64,000 nucleotides of DNA, from the NCBI GenBank assembly GCA_051251725.1, contig JBPOFN010000018.1, positions 16,136-80,135 on the forward strand. The letters run 5' to 3'. This DNA is from JALZUE01 sp051251725. Its GTDB lineage: Bacteria; Pseudomonadota; Gammaproteobacteria; Enterobacterales; Alteromonadaceae. Below are positions 57,878 through 64,000 of the stretch, one piece after another. The translations under genes and the position numbers were made by a program. The notes under the pieces are model-generated. The model was not told where the DNA came from. It made no database searches and worked only from the letters and a program-made list of their open reading frames with translations. Every line of letters begins with the position of its first letter. Positions within the stretch are counted from its first letter, which is position 1.

Positions 57878-59347
57878 ATGATATTTAACATGATAACTAA
57901 CTTAACATTAAAAAAGCTAATAGCAGTGAGTGCGCTAGTGTTGTTTACAGCAACGACCTTAGCCGAAGCTCCAACACACTCGGATAAAACTGCACCATTA
58001 GGCACAGCCCAATGGTTAGATGAAGCAAAGTTCGGCATGTTCATTCATTGGGGGGTTTATTCAGAATTGGCCCGTGGCGAATGGGTGATGAATCGCGAAA
58101 AAATTTCTGTTGATAAATACTCTCAATTAGCTAAAGACTTTAATCCAGTTAAATTTAATGCTGAACAATGGGTTGCCATTGCAAAAAATGCCGGTATGAA
58201 ATACATCACTATAACTGCAAAGCATCATGACGGTTTTGCCATTTATGACTCAGCGGTTGATGATTACAATATTGTTGATGGCACACCGTTTAAACGAGAT
58301 GCCCTAAAAGAATTACAAATAGCGAGTGAAAAAGCGGGCATTAAACTCGGCTTTTACTATTCACAAACACAAGATTGGTATCACAAAGGTGGCGCAGGAA
58401 GAAAATGGGATCGTGCACAACACGGCGATTTCCGCCAGTATTTAGAAACCGTTTCTTTTCCTCAAATTAAAGAATTATTAACTTATAACCCTACGCATTT
58501 ATGGTTTGATACGCCGCACTCAATGACTGCCGATATTGGTCGAGAAATTGTTGATATGGTACGAAAGATTAAACCTGATACCTTGGTGAATAGCCGGTTA
58601 ATGTATCATGGTAATCAAGTTCAAAAACTTAAACCTGCTCAATTAACTGAGCTGACTGATATTGGTGTCGATTTTCTTTCCTATCGCGATCGCACGATTC
58701 CACCGAATAGCCCGTGGGATTATTGGGAAACGTGTATGACCTTGAATAATTCATGGGGTTATAGAGCATCTGATAATGAATGGAAAAGTAGCAAAAAAGT
58801 TGTGATGCAACTGGCTGAAGTTGTTAGTAAAGGAGGCTCCTTTTTATTAAACGTAGGGCCGACGTCTGAAGGTGTTATCCCACAACCAGCGGTAGAGACT
58901 TTAGCCCGGGTAGGTGATTGGTTAAAAATAAATGGTGAAGCTATTTACGGCGCTGAAAAATCAACATTGGTAGGCGAAAGCTACGTCCCGAATACGTCAG
59001 CTAAGCAGCAAGCGTTACTTGAAAAAGAGGCATTAGCAACGGGTGCCGGTAAAAAGTCGAAAAAACATGCTGAAAAAGCCTACAACTGGATTGCCACAGA
59101 AAGATTAGCAACGAATACACAGCCAGCTAAAACCTATATACATGTGTTTGAATGGCCAGAGAAAAAATTCGAAGTGTCAGGCATCACTAAAAAAATAAAT
59201 AAAGTGTATTTGCTAAGTGATAAAACCAAAACACTGAGTTTTTCACAAAAAGGCGATGTTCTTAACGTGGTACTGCCTAATAAAGTACCAGACTCAATTG
59301 CCGATGTGTTAACGCTAGAATATCTTTCTTTTAAAAGTATATTTTGA
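57878..59347 (+). CDS. GH29 alpha-L-fucosidase
   Basis: A 489-residue exported fucosidase (signal peptide about 1-29). AKFGMFIHWGVYSELARGEWV, MKYITITAKHHDGFAIYDS and LGFYYSQTQDWYH are family blocks. D211 in HLWFDTP is the expected nucleophile; the more common WFDG here has Thr for Gly. WETCMTLNNSWGYR and LLNVGPTSEGVIP follow. A Lys-rich stretch (GKKSKKHAEK) lies near residue 390. It starts five bases after the sulfatase stop. Compared with the 34837 gene it lacks the extra N-terminal domain and the lipobox, so it is probably soluble in the periplasm. Confidence 0.93.
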   Translation: MIFNMITNLTLKKLIAVSALVLFTATTLAEAPTHSDKTAPLGTAQWLDEAKFGMFIHWGVYSELARGEWVMNREKISVDKYSQLAKDFNPVKFNAEQWVAIAKNAGMKYITITAKHHDGFAIYDSAVDDYNIVDGTPFKRDALKELQIASEKAGIKLGFYYSQTQDWYHKGGAGRKWDRAQHGDFRQYLETVSFPQIKELLTYNPTHLWFDTPHSMTADIGREIVDMVRKIKPDTLVNSRLMYHGNQVQKLKPAQLTELTDIGVDFLSYRDRTIPPNSPWDYWETCMTLNNSWGYRASDNEWKSSKKVVMQLAEVVSKGGSFLLNVGPTSEGVIPQPAVETLARVGDWLKINGEAIYGAEKSTLVGESYVPNTSAKQQALLEKEALATGAGKKSKKHAEKAYNWIATERLATNTQPAKTYIHVFEWPEKKFEVSGITKKINKVYLLSDKTKTLSFSQKGDVLNVVLPNKVPDSIADVLTLEYLSFKSIF

Positions 59348-59536
59348 CAAGAACACGCGGTTATTAGCGGCTAGTATGGGGTATTTCTATTATGAGAATT
59401 TGGTGACCTAAGCACTTTGCGCCGTGTTTATTAAAGGCACCATGTTTGATATGGGGACTAACGCTAGTAAGCCACAATAAAAATAAAAAACAACATTACT
59501 TTTAGCTAAGTTTTTAATAAAACTAAGGATAATCAA

Positions 59537-61252
59537 TTGAAATTACAATATTCATTTAAGCTTATGACTTTAAGCCTAAGTACCTTGAGAACACTATTTT
59601 CTCTGTTATTAATTGTGTTACCGTTTGCTTGTGCGCAAGCCGCCTCAACAACTGTTTCAACCACATCATTATTAAAAGAGATGATTGATAGAGATAAAAT
59701 CGCCAGCTTTCCAACTGACGATTTTCGTTTAAAGCAACACAGCAGTTATAACCAAATATCGACCACACCTGAAGATAAAGAAACATGGTTTGCTAATTCT
59801 GACTACACCACGCCAAGAGCAAGTGGCTTAGATGACAGTAAATTTATTCGACTTGAAAAAAATGCCCAAGGTAAAAAAGAATGGGTGTTAATGGATCATC
59901 AAGGCCCCGGCGCACTGGTTAGAGTGTGGATGCCAGAAGATAATTTAAGAGGCTCAAAAGTACGATTTTATTTTGATGGTGAAACCACACCAAGATTTGA
60001 AAGAGACATAGCGACATTTTTTAATGGCGATGGTGAAGTGCCTTACCCATTAGCGCATAAATCGTTGTTTTCAGCCGTTTCATTCTTCCCTCTGCCTTAT
60101 GCTAAAGGCTTAAAAATTACGGTATCTAAAAAGCCGTTCTTTTTTCAGTACACGTTTAGAGAATATACTGATAAAGCTAACATCAAAACATTTGAATTAA
60201 GTGACTTAGAAACGAACAAAGCCTTGATTAAAGAAGTAGGTGAAACATTACTCAACCCTAAAAACACCACCAAGGGTAAAAAAGTTTCGTTTGCAGCAAA
60301 GCTAAACAAAAACCAAGAAAAGTCTGTAGCACTCCCTAAAGGCAATGCCGCCATTAGAACCTTGCAAGTAAAATTAGGTGATTACGCGTCTGATCCTGAG
60401 GTTACCCGTAAAGTAATCCTTAAAATTGAGTTTGATGGCAAAGAAACTGTATGGACGCCAATTGGAGACTTTTTTGGCACTGGCATTGGCTTAAACCCTC
60501 ATCAAGGTTGGGACAAAACCGTATCAGAAGACGGTACATTATCAACACGTTGGGTAATGCCTTATCAACAATCAGGTAAAATATCGTTAGTTAACTTAAG
60601 TGATAAGCCGGTAGATGTGCAATTAAATGCGGTGATTGGTGATTGGCAGTGGGACAAGCAGTCATTGTATTTTAACTCGGCTTGGCACGGACAATACCCA
60701 GTAGCAACCGTACCTCATTCTGACTGGAACTACGTAACGCTAAAAGGTCGTGGTGTTTATGTGAGCGACACCTTAACCATAATGAACCCGACTGCTTCTT
60801 GGTGGGGTGAAGGCGATGAGAAAATTTGGGTTGATGGCGAAGATTTCCCATCACTTTTCGGTACAGGTACTGAAGATTACTACGGTTATTCGTGGGGCGG
60901 TAAAGCCAATGACTTTTATGAACATCCATTTCATGCACAACCACGTTCATACATATATAACAAACTAAATAGAAAGCCTACATCAAACCTGACCTCAAGA
61001 AACACGGCAGGCTATAGCACTGAAGTAAGAAGCCGCGCATTAGACACCATGCCGTTTGGTAGCTCGTTACAGCTTGATATGGAAGTATGGTCAAAAACAG
61101 ATTGTGATATGGGCTATGGCGTAGGTATGTCGTGGTATGGCGATGCTAATACGACATCGAATAGAGTGGCAGATATTAAAGAAGTACTTAATGTTCCACC
61201 ATTGCCAAATCCGTTACCACCAACACCACCGAGTAAAAAGAAGAAAAAATAA
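59537..61252 (+). CDS. DUF2961 (GH172) secreted glycoside hydrolase
   Basis: A 571-residue exported protein with a TTG start seven bases after AAGGA. The DUF2961 signature FGTGTEDYYGYSWGG (residues about 443-457) is clear, and earlier blocks MDHQGPGALVRVWMPEDN and FYFDGETTPRFERD are typical of the family. GH172 enzymes with known activity act on difructose dianhydride and on D-arabinofuranose linkages, so the exact sugar here is uncertain. The C-terminus is PPTPPSKKKKK, a striking basic tail. The leader sequence and first residues are nearly the same as in the sulfatase at 61382. Confidence 0.88.
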   Translation: MKLQYSFKLMTLSLSTLRTLFSLLLIVLPFACAQAASTTVSTTSLLKEMIDRDKIASFPTDDFRLKQHSSYNQISTTPEDKETWFANSDYTTPRASGLDDSKFIRLEKNAQGKKEWVLMDHQGPGALVRVWMPEDNLRGSKVRFYFDGETTPRFERDIATFFNGDGEVPYPLAHKSLFSAVSFFPLPYAKGLKITVSKKPFFFQYTFREYTDKANIKTFELSDLETNKALIKEVGETLLNPKNTTKGKKVSFAAKLNKNQEKSVALPKGNAAIRTLQVKLGDYASDPEVTRKVILKIEFDGKETVWTPIGDFFGTGIGLNPHQGWDKTVSEDGTLSTRWVMPYQQSGKISLVNLSDKPVDVQLNAVIGDWQWDKQSLYFNSAWHGQYPVATVPHSDWNYVTLKGRGVYVSDTLTIMNPTASWWGEGDEKIWVDGEDFPSLFGTGTEDYYGYSWGGKANDFYEHPFHAQPRSYIYNKLNRKPTSNLTSRNTAGYSTEVRSRALDTMPFGSSLQLDMEVWSKTDCDMGYGVGMSWYGDANTTSNRVADIKEVLNVPPLPNPLPPTPPSKKKKK

Positions 61253-61381
61253 TGCACTAGCTGGACACACTAAGTTGTTAAAAGCGCGGAAAGAATCGGG
61301 CTAGCACTGATTATAAACAATCATTATTACAGTTAATTAACTTTTACCCGTGTTCAAGTTAATTAACCTAAGGATAACCAA

Positions 61382-63163
61382 TTGAAATTACATTATACAT
61401 GTAAGCTTATTATTTTAAGCTTAAGCCTCACAACACTCTCGGCCTATGCAAAGCCTACGGTGGGAGCAGATGACAAGAAACGACCTAACGTTATTATAGT
61501 TATGACTGACGACCAAGGTTATGGCGATCTTTCGGCGCACGGTAATCCAATACTTAAGACGCCCAATCTAGATCAACTTTCTTCGGAATCTGTGCGTTTT
61601 AATGACTTTCACGTCAGTCCTTTTTGTACACCCACGCGTGCTGCACTCATGACAGGTAACCACCCTGGTTATACCGGCGCCTTCCGAACGTCATCGGGAC
61701 GCACAATGATGCACCCAGATGAGAAAACCATGGCTAACCTGTTTGCTGATTCTGGCTACGTCACAGGAATGATTGGCAAATGGCATTTAGGTGATAATGC
61801 CCCGCACAGACCACAAGACCGTGGATTTCAAGATGTTGTTTGGCATCGCGCTGGTGCTGTTGGGCAAGCACCTGATTACTGGGGAAATGATTATTTTGAT
61901 GATGTCTACGAACGTAACGGTGAATATGAGAATTTCAACGGTTATGTCACCGACATTTGGTTTCGAGAAAGCATTCGATTTATTGAACAAAATAAGGAAA
62001 AACCTTTCTTTCTATATTTATCGCTTAACGCACCACACGGTCCTTACTTTGTTCCCGAAAAATGGGAAAAACCCTATTTAGATAATCCGGCCGTTTATAA
62101 TTCGAAGTTCTATGGGATGATCGCCAATATCGATCACAATATGGGGATATTACGTAATCGTTTAGCAGAGCTTGCTCTAGATGAGAATACTATTTTGATA
62201 TTCATGACTGACAACGGTACGGCTGGAGGCGGAAAATTTAAAGGCTTAGACTCTGAAGTGGTTGTTGGTTATAACGCGGAGATGCGCGGGAAAAAGTCGT
62301 CTGTATACGAAGGCGGGCATCGCGTGCCATTTTTCATTCATTGGCCGAAAGGCGGGTTACAAGGCGGACGCGATATAGATACCTTAGCCGCACATATTGA
62401 TGTACTGCCAACCTTGGCCGAGCTAACTAACATAGAAGTTCCTGCGTCATTTGACGTCGATGGTCTATCTCTTGGCCCCTTACTAGAAAACAGTGATGAA
62501 CCTTGGCCACGTGACCATCTCGTTGTTCAATTTCATGGTGGTGCCCGCGCCGTAGGGTTTCCGCTACAGCCATTAGAGAATTCTGTTGTACTTACCGAAC
62601 GTTGGAGATTGGTGAATTCTAAAGAGGAAGAGCTATATGATATCCAAAAGGATCCTTCGCAACGTAATAACGTGCTGGCAAAACATCCTGATGTAGTGAA
62701 GGAGTTAAGAGCACTTTACCAACCGTTTTGGCAAAGGGTTTCACCACGCATGGCTGACCCTGTTCGTATCGACATCGGTAACCCTAACGAGTTAAACACT
62801 GTACTTAGCTCGCAAGATTGGTATATGGAAAAAGGTAATCCTCCTTGGAACTTCCCCATGATTAAGCGTTTACCGAAAGTAACCGGCCCTTGGTTTGTCG
62901 ACGTTAATCAAGCAGGATCATATAAGCTGACGTTGCGCCAGTGGCCGCGTGAAGCGGGTAAAGCGATTAAAGCAGATCGCGCTGTATTGAAAATCTCCGG
63001 CTTGGAAAAGTCGAGTGCAATTAAACCTGGCAGCTTAGGCGTTGAATTCAATATAGATTTGCCAGCAGGCCCTACTAAACTGCTCACTTATCTTCATACC
63101 AAAGACGGTAAAGTTGGTGGCGCCTATTTTGTCGATGTTGAATGGTTAGGAAATTACAAATAA
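61382..63163 (+). CDS. S1-family sulfatase
   Basis: A 593-residue exported sulfatase with a TTG start after AAGGATAACCAA and a signal peptide of about 23 residues. IIVMTDDQGYGDLSAHG gives the calcium Asp pair, Cys82 in FCTPTRAALMTG is the formylglycine precursor (CxPTR), and GKWHLGDNAPHRPQDRGF, MTDNGTAGGG and RGKKSSVYEGGHRVPFFIHW are arylsulfatase A-like. After about residue 465 a C-terminal domain (GPWFVDVNQAGSYKLTLRQWPRE) resembles a beta-sandwich binding module. It is the last gene of the plus-strand run and ends at a clear terminator. Confidence 0.93.
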   Translation: MKLHYTCKLIILSLSLTTLSAYAKPTVGADDKKRPNVIIVMTDDQGYGDLSAHGNPILKTPNLDQLSSESVRFNDFHVSPFCTPTRAALMTGNHPGYTGAFRTSSGRTMMHPDEKTMANLFADSGYVTGMIGKWHLGDNAPHRPQDRGFQDVVWHRAGAVGQAPDYWGNDYFDDVYERNGEYENFNGYVTDIWFRESIRFIEQNKEKPFFLYLSLNAPHGPYFVPEKWEKPYLDNPAVYNSKFYGMIANIDHNMGILRNRLAELALDENTILIFMTDNGTAGGGKFKGLDSEVVVGYNAEMRGKKSSVYEGGHRVPFFIHWPKGGLQGGRDIDTLAAHIDVLPTLAELTNIEVPASFDVDGLSLGPLLENSDEPWPRDHLVVQFHGGARAVGFPLQPLENSVVLTERWRLVNSKEEELYDIQKDPSQRNNVLAKHPDVVKELRALYQPFWQRVSPRMADPVRIDIGNPNELNTVLSSQDWYMEKGNPPWNFPMIKRLPKVTGPWFVDVNQAGSYKLTLRQWPREAGKAIKADRAVLKISGLEKSSAIKPGSLGVEFNIDLPAGPTKLLTYLHTKDGKVGGAYFVDVEWLGNYK

Positions 63164-64000
63164 TACTGAAAGCCAAGTAAAACCATTACCTTTAATCAAT
63201 GTCTTGCCTCCAAGTAATGCCAGTCAGTTAAGCTGACTGGTATTTTTGTTTTTATTCCTTGGGTATTTTGATGGTTTTGGTTTAATCCACCTGCGATACC
63301 TGCTTTCTTCGCGTCTTGCGGGCAGCCTAAAGTAGCTGAATTGTTAAAGTAACAATGCCTAATGCTTCGGTATATTACCCGGTGAGGTTAACGGTATTGT
63401 TGCAAAATTGAGTGACAGCCATAGAGCAACTAGCAAAACTCAATTGATTAGGCGCTACACTATCAAGCCTACCTGCTGCCCATTGTGCTAATTTGAGCTT
63501 CCCATAGTGATACATCCAAATTAAGTGTGTTACGCCAAGTTTTGGCTAACGCAAATAATCAATTATAACGCTGAGTATCGTTTACGGTTATTAGTGTGAA
63601 ACATTGATAAATGTGGATCAAGTAACAGTTCCAGTTCATTGATATAAGATAAAGACTATAAAGAGGAATTAACATATTCACATTTTGAGATGAAATTTTT
63701 ATTTAACAAAATTAATGAATTAGTGGAACTATATGAAAAACATACTTTACTGAAGTTGAGATATTTAAAACTACGGTTTATTACAACCAGATAGTTTCTT
63801 TAATTCAACGGTAGAAAATTATGTATTTTCTGTCGTGCGTAAGGATATTAGGTGCTTCATGCAACAACAGGAAAAGTAACTGTAATTATACAGTTTGGCG
63901 ATTAAGCAATAATACAAAAGTAAGTTATCCCCCTGTGTCAGGATAGTTGTCGCCTCAATTAATTTTACAAATAGACAGGGAGCGGTAAGTTAATAACAGT
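63164..64000. other. Gene-free end of window
   Basis: About 840 bases. After the terminator at 63217-63247, a minus-strand stop-to-stop frame (63375-63545) has protein-like composition (HYGKLKLAQWAAGRLDSV) but no clear start, possibly a remnant from a mobile or repeated sequence. The last 450 bases are AT-rich and show nothing I can support. Confidence 0.45.
63217..63250 (+). terminator. Terminator after the last sulfatase
   Basis: ATGCCAGTCAG (63217-63227) pairs with CTGACTGGTAT (63233-63243) with one G-T wobble and a 5-base loop, followed by TTTTTG. Confidence 0.88.

Noticed and set aside
1..64000. CRISPR arrays, tRNA and rRNA genes
   Set aside because: I looked for regularly spaced direct repeats, tRNA cloverleaf ends and conserved rRNA segments and saw none.

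Overview
The window looks like a chromosomal segment of a marine gammaproteobacterium of the Alteromonadales, most like Colwellia or Thalassotalea. That is inferred from low GC, the TonB-receptor style and the single-domain GGDEF protein; no rRNA or tRNA is present to confirm it. Most of the window is a large polysaccharide-utilisation region. Its enzyme set points to fucose-containing sulfated polysaccharides (brown-algal fucoidan or a similar sulfated fucan): two GH29 and one GH95 alpha-L-fucosidases, two GH141-like beta-helix proteins, a GH172 (DUF2961) protein, three intact sulfatases plus a sulfatase remnant, a SASA-type acetylesterase, three other alpha/beta-hydrolases, a TonB-dependent receptor, a surface lipoprotein and an L-fucose permease (FucP).

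Layout. 1-3282: minus-strand secreted proteins of unknown function and an esterase. 3516-12593: a secreted protein, GH95 and SASA esterase (minus), then a divergent DUF1080 / PVC-type cytochrome dehydrogenase pair (plus). 12711-19198: a solute-binding protein, a lipoprotein esterase, a hydrolase-like gene broken by an in-frame stop, and IS/MITE debris. 19199-34351: a plus-strand block with two copies of a pair rarely seen outside Planctomycetes, Verrucomicrobia and relatives (membrane/cytochrome c/DUF1587-1595-1592-1588-1585 protein plus DUF1552 protein), then an esterase, FucP, and an ECF sigma factor with a FecR-LamG partner. 34837-42633: GH29, sulfatase, diguanylate cyclase, GH141-like. 43132-52954: TonB receptor, Ig/BspA-like lipoprotein and a large dockerin-bearing putative hydrolase, interleaved with remnants of duplicated copies. 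53450-63163: a plus-strand run of GH141-PDZ, sulfatase, GH29, GH172 and sulfatase.

How it may work (inference). The TonB receptor and lipoprotein capture and import oligosaccharides. Esterases and sulfatases strip acetyl and sulfate groups, GH29/95/141/172 release sugars, and FucP takes up L-fucose. The cytochrome-bearing DUF1592-type proteins, the PVC-type dehydrogenase and the DUF1080 protein suggest a periplasmic oxidative step that feeds electrons to the membrane. The sigma/FecR-LamG pair may control part of the region. No fucose catabolic enzymes and no formylglycine-generating enzyme are in the window, so both must lie elsewhere.

The region shows repeated remodelling: gene fragments (TonB receptor C-terminus, hydrolase signal peptide, F5/8 domain, sulfatase C-terminus), a nonsense-interrupted gene, IS5-type transposase debris, MITE-like palindromes, and duplicated leader and upstream sequences.
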